Below are positions 7,793-15,457 of a stretch of 26,057 nt of DNA, one piece after another. Position numbers and translations under genes: made by a program. Within the stretch, counting starts at the first letter, position 1, and the number at the start of each line of letters is the position of its first letter. Origin of the DNA: Chloroflexota bacterium (GTDB lineage Bacteria; Chloroflexota; Anaerolineae; Anaerolineales; Anaerolineaceae); the NCBI GenBank assembly GCA_029265085.1, contig JAJUJY010000051.1, forward strand, positions 1 through 26,057, written 5' to 3'. Below the pieces are notes generated by a model. That model did not search any database, was not told the DNA's origin, and saw nothing but the letters and a program-made list of their open reading frames with translations.

Positions 7793-8968
7793 TTAGAAAC
7801 CCGGTGTTGCATACCCTTGTGGGAAGATCAAATAGACCGTTCCACCCGAATTTCCTAACCAAACAGTTTCTAATTCTTCGCGCAGATAGGTGCGGCGAAC
7901 TTCTGTATCTGCTGCTGCAGCCGGGTCATTGACAATCGCATTTCCCTGGGCATCAAAACCAACCAGCACAATCAAATGGCCGGCGGTGGAAGGTATCGGG
8001 GCATTTTGCAGGTCATTTTTTTCCCAGGCAACGCTCATGACAACCGGCACACCAGCGGCGATCCAGGGTTCCAGGGCAGCCAGCGAGGTGTACCTTGCCA
8101 CATATCCTTCCAGGCCGCGGCCTGCGGCATAGGCTGTATTGAAAGGCCAGTTGCCGTAGCCGTTGAATTTCCAGTCATATACTCCGCTTACCGCAGCACG
8201 AACACGCGGTTCACACGGACCTGCGTCAATTCCCCAATATCCCAAAACCATCGAGGTTGAGGTTGGGCTGCACCAGACATTTCCACCGTCCGGGTAAACC
8301 ATCTGAGAACATTGCGGCACATCCACCAGCGTATCCCAATAGGTGGGATCTCCTGGTTGCAGCGCGAATTTCTTGCCCAATTCTGACGAATAGGCTAACG
8401 AGATACTGCGCAGGTTGGGGTAGGTGATGCCGTCTTCGCTGAACAGGCGTACTTTAAGCTGCAGGGCATCCGCAGGGATTTTTCCTTTTGCCAAAACAAA
8501 CGTGTCAATGGCGACATACCCATCCGCATCTCCCTGGCTGCTGACGGAATGGCGTTCCACCGTATCGGTGCCGGAAGCCCACACACCCAGGTTGTACCAC
8601 TTTGTCCAGCGGCTGCCAATCCGTGCGCGAACCAGCGTTTCTTCCCAGGTGCCAGCGGGGGTATCAACATTCCAGGAGGCAATCGCTTCCTGGAAGGCAA
8701 AACCAGATTCCACAACGGGTCCGAGCATTTCCTTGACATAATAGCTGCCGCCATTATAGAAGTTGTGCTCGTAATATGCCCCGGCTGGATATGGATCGGT
8801 TTCTGCGACCGGATCAGACGCTGTCCAGGCGGAAAAATCGCCGCGCCAGATTTGAAAACCGGTCTGGTATCCACCGCCGCTGTCTTTCGCCGCCGCGACC
8901 GGTGTGACAGTGGATAACACCAATACAAAAATGAAGAGAATTGAAACCCAGGCTCGAACGCGTTTCAT
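7793..8968 (-). CDS. Secreted C39-like (papain-fold) peptidase family protein
   Basis: The protein has 391 residues from the ATG at 8968, eight bases after a GGGGAGG ribosome site; the TTG two codons upstream is too close to that site. A signal peptide (about 1-27, ending 'TPVAAA') is followed by a beta-rich region of about 170 residues and a C-terminal Peptidase_C39_2-like domain. 'VWCSPTSTSMVLGYWG' supplies the likely catalytic Cys233, 'AGHLIVLVGFD' the His331 and 'NAIVNDPAA' the Asp348. The papain-like fold suggests extracellular peptide hydrolysis or processing; the substrate is unknown. The region before the domain resembles the jelly-roll-like discoidin or FlgD-type modules only in being beta-rich, so I leave it unnamed. 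It appears to be a single-gene unit ending at the hairpin at 7738-7772. Confidence 0.85.
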   Translation of the reverse strand: MKRVRAWVSILFIFVLVLSTVTPVAAAKDSGGGYQTGFQIWRGDFSAWTASDPVAETDPYPAGAYYEHNFYNGGSYYVKEMLGPVVESGFAFQEAIASWNVDTPAGTWEETLVRARIGSRWTKWYNLGVWASGTDTVERHSVSSQGDADGYVAIDTFVLAKGKIPADALQLKVRLFSEDGITYPNLRSISLAYSSELGKKFALQPGDPTYWDTLVDVPQCSQMVYPDGGNVWCSPTSTSMVLGYWGIDAGPCEPRVRAAVSGVYDWKFNGYGNWPFNTAYAAGRGLEGYVARYTSLAALEPWIAAGVPVVMSVAWEKNDLQNAPIPSTAGHLIVLVGFDAQGNAIVNDPAAAADTEVRRTYLREELETVWLGNSGGTVYLIFPQGYATPGF

Positions 8969-9085
8969 ACGCAAATCCTCCCCGATTTGTTTATTCGAAT
9001 GATAAAAATGGATACTTCCAGTATAGACCGGTTTGATATTGGTGGAAGAGGGCAGGGAGAGAGAAATCTTTAGAAGATTCTTAGA

Positions 9086-9142
9086 GTCGGGGCGGGCGGA
9101 ATTTTGAGCCTGCGAAACCCCTCGATGGGGGAAAACGCCGAC
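9086..9142. repeat. 57-bp tRNA-3'-end-like repeat, copy A
   Basis: This copy matches copy B (9178-9234) at 56 of 57 positions. It begins GTCGGGGCGGGCGGA, identical to the end of the tRNA-Pro gene as read on the plus strand, and ends CGCCGAC, so the outer bases GTCGG/CCGAC can pair. A CCCC-TCGAT-GGGG hairpin lies inside. Confidence 0.85.
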
Positions 9143-9147
9143 GAAAA

Positions 9148-9175
9148 TAAAAAGCCCTCCTGAGAGGACTTTTTT
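9148..9175. terminator. Bidirectional terminator between the two 57-bp repeats
   Basis: AGCCCTC (9153-9159) and GAGGACT (9164-9170) form a 7-bp stem with a 4-nt loop. T-runs follow on both strands (six T on plus; TTTTTATTTT on minus). Confidence 0.75.
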
Positions 9176-9177
9176 GT

Positions 9178-9234
9178 GTCGGGGCGGGCGGAATTTTGAG
9201 CCTGCGAAACCCCTCGATGGGGGATAACGCCGAC
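9178..9234. repeat. 57-bp tRNA-3'-end-like repeat, copy B
   Basis: This is the second copy, 92 bp from the first, differing by one base (A to T in the segment after GGGGG). Together with the preceding TG it shares 16 bases, TGTCGGGGCGGGCGGA, with the tRNA-Pro 3' end and its two downstream bases. The rest, including the T-arm-like part, diverges from a functional tRNA. Confidence 0.85.
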
Positions 9235-9238
9235 CCGT

Positions 9239-9270
9239 TAAATAAAATGAGGATGCTTGTTAGCATCCTC
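9239..9270 (-). terminator. Intrinsic terminator of tRNA-Pro
   Basis: On the minus strand GAGGATGC and GCATCCTC form a perfect 8-bp stem with a 6-nt loop, followed by ATTTTATTTAA. It begins five bases past the mature tRNA 3' end. Confidence 0.85.
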
Positions 9271-9274
9271 GCTG

Positions 9275-9349
9275 TCGGGGCGGGCGGATTTGAACCGCCG
9301 ACCTCACGGACCCGAACCGTGCGCTCTAGCCGGGCTGAGCCACGCCCCG
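9275..9349 (-). tRNA. tRNA-Pro (anticodon CGG)
   Basis: The 75-nt cloverleaf folds without mismatch: acceptor CGGGGCG/CGCCCCG, D-stem GCTC/GAGC, anticodon stem CACGG/CCGTG around TTCGGGT, T-stem GGCGG/CCGCC around TTCAAAT. The anticodon is CGG, reading CCG. C1-G72 with A73 is the bacterial tRNA-Pro identity pattern. The 3' CCA is not encoded (the DNA reads A-CA-G), so a CCA-adding enzyme is needed. It has its own promoter and terminator. Confidence 0.96.
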
Positions 9350-9359
9350 AACGAGTGAG

Positions 9360-9387
9360 ATTATACACCAATTCACCGTTTTGACAA
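9360..9387 (-). promoter_or_regulatory. Promoter of tRNA-Pro
   Basis: On the minus strand TTGTCA (9387-9382) is separated by 16 bp from a consensus TATAAT (9365-9360). The predicted start is only a few bases before the tRNA 5' end at 9349. Confidence 0.82.
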
Positions 9388-9473
9388 GGTTGTGATGTCA
9401 GACCGGGTGCTCAGCTTTTGCACAATCACCCAAATTCTTCCACAAAATCCTCACAAACCTGGGCTTCGGCGAG

Positions 9474-9479
9474 TATAAT
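9474..9479 (+). promoter_or_regulatory. Possible -10 box for the inositol-phosphate synthase gene
   Basis: A consensus TATAAT lies 108 bp before the start codon. The -35 region at 17-bp spacing (TCACAA) is poor, so this is tentative. Confidence 0.35.
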
Positions 9480-9587
9480 CAGGGTAGTTTGCAAGGCCCA
9501 ATTGGTCAGCGTTCGTCCGGAATATGGTTACCTTTTGGGAAGAACCGAAAGTTCATCATCAACATCTATTCCTAGGAGCAAGAGTCA

Positions 9588-10664
9588 ATGAGCGATAAAA
9601 AAGTACGGGTTGCAATCGTTGGCGTAGGGAACTGCGCTTCCTCACTGGTTCAGGGTGTTAATTATTATCGAAACGCCGCTGATACCGACCGGATTCCCGG
9701 TCTGATGCACGTCAATCTGGGCGGGTATCATATTCGTGATATCGAATTCTCCGCTGCATTCGATATCGTGGATACCAAAGTTGGCAAAGATCTTTCTGAA
9801 GCTGTTTTTGCTTATCCAAACAATACCTTCAAGTTTGCCGATGTGCCTTTCCAAAATGTGCCGGTTTCTCGCGGCATGACCCATGACGGCCTTGGGAAAT
9901 ACCTCAGCCAGATCTTGAAGAAAGCCCCTGGCCCAACCGCTGATATTGTGAAAATTTTAAAAGACACTGGTACCGATGTGGTCGTCAGCTACCTGCCGGT
10001 TGGTTCTGAGATGGCAACCAAATGGTATGTTGAGCAGGTATTAGAAGCCGGCTGCGGTTTTGTCAATGCAATTCCGGTCTTTATTGCCTCCTCGGAATAT
10101 TGGGCGGAACGTTTCCGCCAGCGCGGCTTGCCGATTATTGGTGATGACATCAAATCGCAGGTTGGCGCAACCATTTTGCACCGTGTACTGACCAGCTTAT
10201 TTGTGGATCGCGGTGTGCGCCTGGACCGCACCTACCAATTAAACTTTGGCGGCAACACCGATTTTATGAACATGCTCGAACGGGAACGTCTTGAGTCTAA
10301 GAAAATATCCAAGACCGGCGCGGTCACTTCCATGCTGCCTTACCAACTGCCGGAAAGCGATATTCATGTTGGCCCATCCGACTATGTGCCCTGGTTGACC
10401 GACCGCAAGTGGTGCTATATCCGCATGGAAGGTACCACCTTTGGTGAGGTTCCGCTCAATTTGGAGGCCAAGTTGGAAGTGTGGGATTCGCCCAACTCCG
10501 CTGGTGTAGTCATCGATGCCGTGCGCTGTGTGAAGCTTGCTCTGGATCGCGGCATTTCCGGCCCGTTGTACGCACCGTCTTCTTATTTCATGAAGACCCC
10601 GCCCAAGCAGTTTAAAGATGAAATTTGCCGTGAAATGACTGAAGCATATATTCGCGGCGAGTAA
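9588..10664 (+). CDS. ino1: Inositol-3-phosphate (myo-inositol-1-phosphate) synthase
   Basis: The protein has 358 residues, the size of the short prokaryotic (actinobacterial/archaeal) type. It converts glucose 6-phosphate to 1L-myo-inositol 1-phosphate with a bound NAD+ in the cytoplasm, the first step to inositol lipids or inositol-based solutes. The N-terminal Rossmann motif '[16 protein letters not shown]' binds NAD. Also visible are '[10 protein letters not shown]', '[15 protein letters not shown]' and '[12 protein letters not shown]', followed by 'ESKKISKT'; the last three hold the conserved Lys and Asp residues of the active site. AGGAG precedes the ATG. The next gene starts 44 bp after its stop. 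No other inositol-lipid gene is in the window, so the use of the product is open. Confidence 0.95.
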   Translation: MSDKKVRVAIVGVGNCASSLVQGVNYYRNAADTDRIPGLMHVNLGGYHIRDIEFSAAFDIVDTKVGKDLSEAVFAYPNNTFKFADVPFQNVPVSRGMTHDGLGKYLSQILKKAPGPTADIVKILKDTGTDVVVSYLPVGSEMATKWYVEQVLEAGCGFVNAIPVFIASSEYWAERFRQRGLPIIGDDIKSQVGATILHRVLTSLFVDRGVRLDRTYQLNFGGNTDFMNMLERERLESKKISKTGAVTSMLPYQLPESDIHVGPSDYVPWLTDRKWCYIRMEGTTFGEVPLNLEAKLEVWDSPNSAGVVIDAVRCVKLALDRGISGPLYAPSSYFMKTPPKQFKDEICREMTEAYIRGE

Positions 10665-10708
10665 TCCGAAAATGCTCTTTGTTTAGCGGTATTGATCGAA
10701 ACGAGTGT

Positions 10709-11851
10709 ATGATGCAATTTAACCTGAGCAGGCGTTGGTTGATCGGGATTCTAGGGATCCTGGGATTTACCTTATCTGCCTGCTCAGGCTTGTTAAGTTT
10801 CAACCCGACACCGGCAGCTACTGTAACGGATCTCCCAACAAACACACCTGCCCCAACCGCAACAGTACCGCCAACTGCGACAATCGAACCAACCGCAACC
10901 AATACCCCCAGCCCAACTCCGCGCCGAGATCCGCCGCCGCTGGCTATCTTTACAACCCGGATGATTTTGGGGGTGGAACCGCAAACTTATCTCAAAGACC
11001 GCTGCGAGTATGTACAGTTGCGTTGGGATCCCAACAACGCTGAGCCTGGGACGATTGTAGTGCCGGTTATGTATCATGGGGTGCGAAAAGACGGCGGCGA
11101 GGTCAAAGACAATATCACGGTGACCGAGAAATATTTCAAAGAAACCATGCAGCATGCAAAAGAGTTGGGTTTTGAAACCATTACCACGGACCAGCTTAAA
11201 GATTTTTTGACCAAAAATGCAAAAATTCCACCGCGTTCTTTGCTGCTAATCATTGATGATCGCAGATTAGGCACTGTGCGAAATCATTTTCTGCCTGTTC
11301 TGGAAAAATATGAATGGGAGATGGTTTTGGCCTATATCACTGGGGTGGTTGAAGACCAGGAATGGGCACAATTGAAAGAGGTTTTGGCGACAGGGCGGGT
11401 GGAAATTCAGGCGCACGGCTTTTTGCATAATGGTGAAACGTATTTTACGGAGTTCACCCCCGATGAAATTATTCACCAGGAGCTGTTTAGCCCCATCGAG
11501 GCGATGGAGAAAAATCTGGGGACGATACCCGATGTATTTATTTGGCCGGGGGGGAATTTTACGGCAAAAGCCATTGAGACGGCACACCAGGCAGGTTACC
11601 AACTGGGATTTACTGCCTATTCACGAGGACCGCTGATGTTCAACTGGGTGCCCTTGGGTGAACCTGAACGGGGAATGCAGGACCCCTTAATGGTTCTGCC
11701 GCGTTATTGGTCCACAGCTGCTTATATTAACTTAGATGAAGCGGTCCGTTTTGGAGAGGCAGCAGCCAATTTTGCCCAGGAACAAAAACAAGCTGAATAT
11801 CTGTACTATCAAGAATATTGTTCTGGGTATCCAGAAATTCCGCAGCCTTAA
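10709..11851 (+). CDS. Polysaccharide deacetylase (NodB-like) lipoprotein with altered motif 1
   Basis: The protein has 380 residues from the ATG at 10709; a TTG ten codons earlier precedes the signal sequence and is rejected. The lipoprotein signal ends 'LGFTLSAC' (Cys25) and is followed by a Thr/Pro linker to about residue 72. A NodB-like domain follows: 'VVPVMYHGV', the motif-1 region 'LLLIIDDRRLG' (Asp183-Asp184-Arg185) and 'IQAHGFLHN' (His236, His240) for the metal-binding HxxxH. The usual TFDDG has become IIDDR, with the first Asp as general base and the second as metal ligand both kept. Family enzymes (CE4) remove N-acetyl groups from chitin- or peptidoglycan-type sugars outside the cell. 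Activity is plausible but the changed motif and later 'DVFIWPGGNF' need testing. Confidence 0.8.
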   Translation: MMQFNLSRRWLIGILGILGFTLSACSGLLSFNPTPAATVTDLPTNTPAPTATVPPTATIEPTATNTPSPTPRRDPPPLAIFTTRMILGVEPQTYLKDRCEYVQLRWDPNNAEPGTIVVPVMYHGVRKDGGEVKDNITVTEKYFKETMQHAKELGFETITTDQLKDFLTKNAKIPPRSLLLIIDDRRLGTVRNHFLPVLEKYEWEMVLAYITGVVEDQEWAQLKEVLATGRVEIQAHGFLHNGETYFTEFTPDEIIHQELFSPIEAMEKNLGTIPDVFIWPGGNFTAKAIETAHQAGYQLGFTAYSRGPLMFNWVPLGEPERGMQDPLMVLPRYWSTAAYINLDEAVRFGEAAANFAQEQKQAEYLYYQEYCSGYPEIPQP

Positions 11852-11877
11852 AAATTCATTTTATAATCATACTGGTC

Positions 11878-11909
11878 GTCATTCCATGATTTGATTTCAG
11901 GGGAATGAC
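11878..11909. terminator. Inverted repeat, weak terminator candidate
   Basis: GTCATTCC (11878-11885) and GGAATGAC (11902-11909) form a perfect 8-bp stem with a 16-nt loop, 26 bp past the deacetylase stop. There is no proper T-tract, so it may be an mRNA-end structure or an operator for the HIT gene instead. Confidence 0.35.
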
Positions 11910-11966
11910 AGCAGAATATTTTCTGAATGCGCGTATCCTCAATCTCTACTTCCCGGAGGTGCCAGC

Positions 11967-12320
11967 ATGGGGACAAATTGTCCATTTTGTAACATCGTAG
12001 CCGGGCAGCTTCCGGCCTCTTTGATATTTCAAGATGATTGGGTTACTGTGTTTCATGATATCCACCCAATTACTCCTGTCCATATTTTGATTGTGCCAAA
12101 TAAACATATCACTTCAGTTAATGAAATTGAAGCTGAAGATGAGGGATTGCTTGGGCACATGACTTTTATTGCCCGCCAGATTGCAGAGCAGGAAGATTTA
12201 GCCCATTCTGGTTACCGCTTAGTGATCAATACCGGTCCGGATGCCGGTCAATCGGTTTTTCATCTCCATATGCACTTAATTGGCGGCCGGCGGATGCCGT
12301 TCCGTTTTGATGAAAGGTAG
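11967..12320 (+). CDS. HIT-family nucleotide hydrolase/transferase
   Basis: The protein has 117 residues. The histidine triad 'HLHMHLIGG' (His99, His101, His103) near the C-terminus and the N-terminal 'CPFCNIVAGQLPAS' identify an HIT protein of the Hint/HinT branch. These cytoplasmic enzymes hydrolyse AMP or other groups from phosphoramidate- or phosphoanhydride-linked nucleotides. Cys5 and Cys8 suggest a structural zinc site, as in several bacterial members. CGGAGGTG precedes the ATG. Its stop is only six bases before the first LysM/M23 gene, so it probably leads that transcript, but no functional link is evident. Confidence 0.92.
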   Translation: MGTNCPFCNIVAGQLPASLIFQDDWVTVFHDIHPITPVHILIVPNKHITSVNEIEAEDEGLLGHMTFIARQIAEQEDLAHSGYRLVINTGPDAGQSVFHLHMHLIGGRRMPFRFDER

Positions 12321-12326
12321 GCAGGG

Positions 12327-13853
12327 ATGAGATGGTTAATGCGATTGATGATCTTCTTGCTGCTGCTGGTATGTGCGGCTGCGTGTGTAAAGCCGGTTCC
12401 GCAATCCACAACCTGGCTTCCTGCCAGTGAACAAGGGAATCCAGGGGTAGCAGCATCTGAAATCTCGCAACCTGTGGGGCTGGCAATTTTACCGCCCACG
12501 CGCATCCCTGGGTCGCCTATCCTGACACCCACCCCTGACCAACCACGAACCTTACCTGCTCTGAGAACAGAAGAAGAGCAATATACAATCCAATCGGGGG
12601 ATACGCTGGGTAAGATTGCTCAACGTTATGGTATTGATCTGGATACATTGGCTAAGGTTAACCAGATTGAAAACATCAATATTGTGTCGGTTGGGCAGGT
12701 GCTGGTGATCCCGGCTCCAGAGCCTCAACCTGCTGGACCTGATTTTAAGATCATCCCGGATTCTGAGTTGGTGTTTGGTCCCGCATCCATCACCCTGGAC
12801 TTGTTTTCATTCATCGAGCAGTCTGGTGGATATTTAAGCCAGTATCGAGAAGATATTGATGGGCAGAGCTATCAGGGCACAGAAATTATCAATCGCATTA
12901 TGCGCGAATATTCCGTTAATCCGCGGCTTTTATTAGCTGTGCTGGAATATCAAAGCGGATGGATCACACAATCGAACCCATCTGAAACCGATTATCCATT
13001 AGGTTATGCTGATCCAGGGCGGAAAGGCCTGTATCGCCAGCTTGCCTGGGCGGCCAATAACCTGAATCGGGGATATTATCTTTGGAAGGCCAACGCAATT
13101 TCGCACTGGTTATTACCAGATAACAGTATCGTACCACCTTCTCCGACCATCAATGCTGGCACAGCAGGCATCCAATATTTAATGAGTTTGCTGTATGATA
13201 AAGCAGGTTGGGAACAAGCGGTTGGCGAACAAGGGGTCTTTCGCGTTTATTCTAGACTTTTTGGTTATCCATTTGATTATGCCATCGAGGGTCTGGTTCC
13301 AGCAAATCTGACTCAACCAGCTATGATTTTACCTTTTGAGCCAGGACAAACCTGGTCCTTTACAGGCGGGCCGCACGGCGGTTGGGGTGATGGTTCTGCC
13401 TGGGCGGCGATTGATTTTGCCCCTCCTGGAGAGGGGTTGGGATGCGTTGCCAGTGACGCCTGGGTTACCGCCGTAGCAGATGGCCTGGTTATTCGCTCAG
13501 GCGATGGTGTGGTTGTTTTGGATCTGGATGGCGATGGATATGAACAGACGGGGTGGACCATCTTGTATTTGCATATTGCAACTGAGCAACGAGTGATGGT
13601 GAATTCACAAATTCAAAGTGGTGATTATATTGGACATCCTTCCTGCGAAGGTGGAATGTCGAATGGTACGCATGTTCACATGGCTCGGCGGTATAATGGG
13701 GAGTGGATTCCTGCCGATGGCACCCTGCCATTCAACCTGGAAGGTTGGATTTCTCAGGGCACTGGGGTAGAATATGATGGAACATTAACGCGTGATGGAG
13801 AAATTGTTGAGGCCTGGGACCGGTTCGTTCCTGAAAATCAAATTACCCGCTAA
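12327..13853 (+). CDS. LysM / transglycosylase-like / M23 lipoprotein, paralog 1
   Basis: The protein has 508 residues. A lipoprotein signal ends at Cys20. A Thr/Pro-rich stretch leads to one LysM repeat (about 86-129, 'YTIQSGDTLGKIAQRYG'), which binds peptidoglycan. A helical middle region (about 150-320) carries 'VNPRLLLAVLEYQSGW', like the start of a soluble lytic transglycosylase fold, but Gln209 stands where the catalytic Glu is expected. The C-terminal region (about 335-470) is M23-like: His350, Asp363 and 'GTHVH' (His449, His451) are the zinc-site candidates, with 'LDLDGDGYEQTGW' inserted before 'ILYLH'. Predicted role: membrane-tethered peptidoglycan endopeptidase outside the cell. 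It is the first of three tandem paralogs and follows the HIT gene by six bases. Confidence 0.88.
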   Translation: MRWLMRLMIFLLLLVCAAACVKPVPQSTTWLPASEQGNPGVAASEISQPVGLAILPPTRIPGSPILTPTPDQPRTLPALRTEEEQYTIQSGDTLGKIAQRYGIDLDTLAKVNQIENINIVSVGQVLVIPAPEPQPAGPDFKIIPDSELVFGPASITLDLFSFIEQSGGYLSQYREDIDGQSYQGTEIINRIMREYSVNPRLLLAVLEYQSGWITQSNPSETDYPLGYADPGRKGLYRQLAWAANNLNRGYYLWKANAISHWLLPDNSIVPPSPTINAGTAGIQYLMSLLYDKAGWEQAVGEQGVFRVYSRLFGYPFDYAIEGLVPANLTQPAMILPFEPGQTWSFTGGPHGGWGDGSAWAAIDFAPPGEGLGCVASDAWVTAVADGLVIRSGDGVVVLDLDGDGYEQTGWTILYLHIATEQRVMVNSQIQSGDYIGHPSCEGGMSNGTHVHMARRYNGEWIPADGTLPFNLEGWISQGTGVEYDGTLTRDGEIVEAWDRFVPENQITR

Positions 13854-15444
13854 GCGACTTGGCACCAGCGTTGTTCTGGCCGTGTGGCTGCTCTCTATTC
13901 TGGCCTGTTCTCAACAGAGTTACATTAGCTCGTATGATTTAACAGCCACGGCAATGTTTGCCCCTAAAGGGTCTGGCGGTGGTGAAATACTTCCAGAACC
14001 GGTAAATACTGAACTTCCAACAGTTCAACCAGGCCAGACAGAAATCAGCCAGGTGGTTGAGGTTGTTATTCCCACCCAGCCACAAGTGACAGAGGCAGAT
14101 ACCCCCACGCCAACGCCGACTATCTATACCACTCCGCTACCTCCTGTTTTGTATTATGCCCAGGCAGGGGATACGCTTTCTGCATTGGCAGTCCGGTATG
14201 GTGTAGCCGCAGCGGAGATTACATCACCACAATCCATACCTGAGCGTGGTTTGATCTCTCCGGGGCAGTTGTTGGTGATTCCGAACCGTTTAATTGATAC
14301 CGGTCCGGTTGATTTAATTCTGCCTGATAGTGAAATTGTTTATTCACCCTCTGCACTTGATTTTGATATCAAAGGGTTTGTCCAAAATGCAGGCGGATAC
14401 TTAAGCAGTTATAAAGAATATGTGAATGACAGTTGGAAAACCGGCGCGGAGGTGATTTATAAAGTTGCTATTGAGAATTCTATTAATCCGCGTCTGCTGC
14501 TGGCAGTTTTGGAATTACAATCCGGCTGGGTATATGGTCAACCGTCAAATATCGCAAAAACAGATTATCCGATGGGTTGGGTGCACGTTGAAAAGAAAGG
14601 ACTGTATAAGCAGTTGAGCTGGGCTGTCCAGCAATTTTCTATTGGATATTATGGCTGGCGAGATGGTTTGTTGACGGAATTACCGTTTGCAGATGGAAAC
14701 AGCCTGCGGTTAGCGCCAAATTTAAACGCTGGTACTGTGGCTGTCCAATATCTTTTTGCTCAATTGTATGATCCAGACCGGTGGAATGGTGTTCTTTATG
14801 GGGTTGAAGGCATGGGTAGTTTGTATGAACGAATGTTTGATAACCCCTGGATTCGAGCACAGACGGTTGAGCCTCTGCTGCCAATCAATCTGACTCAACC
14901 GGATCTGATCTTGCCATTTTTACCAGGCCATACCTGGAGTTACACGGGTGGACCGCATTCAGCCTGGGGACCGGATGGTGCCAGGGCTGCACTGGATTTT
15001 GCTCCCGCCTCTGTTGAATCAGGTTGTGTGCCTTCTGAAGAATGGATTACTGCCGTTGCATCAGGCGTGATCACCCGGTCCGAAAATGGGGTCGTTGTTT
15101 TGGATTTAGATGGAGATGGGTATGAACAGACCGGCTGGGCGATTCTGTATCTACATGTGGCAAATCAGAATCGGATTGCAGTTGGCACCTGGGTGGCACA
15201 AGGTGATTTGATTGGACATCCCTCCTGCGAAGGTGGTGTAGCAACCGGTACCCATGTCCACATAGCCCGCAAGTATAATGGGGAATGGGTTCTGGCAGAT
15301 GGTTCGATGTCGTTTACACTCAATGGCTATGCTGCAATCGCTGGGGCAAAACCATATGAAGGTAGTTTGAAGAAAGATGGTGAAGTGATCGATGCCTGTA
15401 CGTGCGGCTCGTATGAAACACGGATTACCCGTCCATCACAGTAA
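13792..15444 (+). CDS. LysM / transglycosylase-like / M23 lipoprotein, paralog 2
   Basis: The frame has 550 residues from the ATG at 13792, overlapping paralog 1 by 62 bp with no good ribosome site. A CTG at 13831 would give 'MKIKLPAKRLGTSVV', which starts like the signal peptides of its neighbours, so the true start is uncertain. The lipobox is 'SILAC' (Cys39 in the long form). A Thr/Pro linker is followed by LysM (about 121-164), the middle domain with 'INPRLLLAVLELQSGW' (Gln243 at the Glu position) and the M23-like part (His389, Asp402, His488, His490), again with 'LDLDGDGYEQTGW'. Role as for paralog 1. The mature linker is longer than in the siblings, and the C-terminus adds 'ACTCGSYETRITRP', whose 'ENQITR'-like tail is also seen in paralog 1. 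Confidence 0.87.
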   Translation: MMEKLLRPGTGSFLKIKLPAKRLGTSVVLAVWLLSILACSQQSYISSYDLTATAMFAPKGSGGGEILPEPVNTELPTVQPGQTEISQVVEVVIPTQPQVTEADTPTPTPTIYTTPLPPVLYYAQAGDTLSALAVRYGVAAAEITSPQSIPERGLISPGQLLVIPNRLIDTGPVDLILPDSEIVYSPSALDFDIKGFVQNAGGYLSSYKEYVNDSWKTGAEVIYKVAIENSINPRLLLAVLELQSGWVYGQPSNIAKTDYPMGWVHVEKKGLYKQLSWAVQQFSIGYYGWRDGLLTELPFADGNSLRLAPNLNAGTVAVQYLFAQLYDPDRWNGVLYGVEGMGSLYERMFDNPWIRAQTVEPLLPINLTQPDLILPFLPGHTWSYTGGPHSAWGPDGARAALDFAPASVESGCVPSEEWITAVASGVITRSENGVVVLDLDGDGYEQTGWAILYLHVANQNRIAVGTWVAQGDLIGHPSCEGGVATGTHVHIARKYNGEWVLADGSMSFTLNGYAAIAGAKPYEGSLKKDGEVIDACTCGSYETRITRPSQ

Positions 15445-15457
15445 TTCTGCTGTGAAA

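Noticed and set aside
9086..9234. 57-bp repeats as a two-repeat CRISPR
   Set aside because: The unit is too long, the spacer is a terminator of different nature, and no cas gene is present.
9081..9371. Minus-strand reading frame of 96 codons
   Set aside because: It runs through the tRNA-Pro gene, two terminators and both 57-bp repeats, so it is an artefact of GC-rich structured DNA.
10612..10902. Antisense frame rich in Gly-Val repeats
   Set aside because: It is the reverse of the Thr/Pro-coding linker of the deacetylase lipoprotein.
10840..10925. Repetitive Thr/Pro-coding DNA as a possible CRISPR or minisatellite
   Set aside because: It is a low-complexity linker in frame with a lipoprotein, with no fixed repeat unit or spacers.
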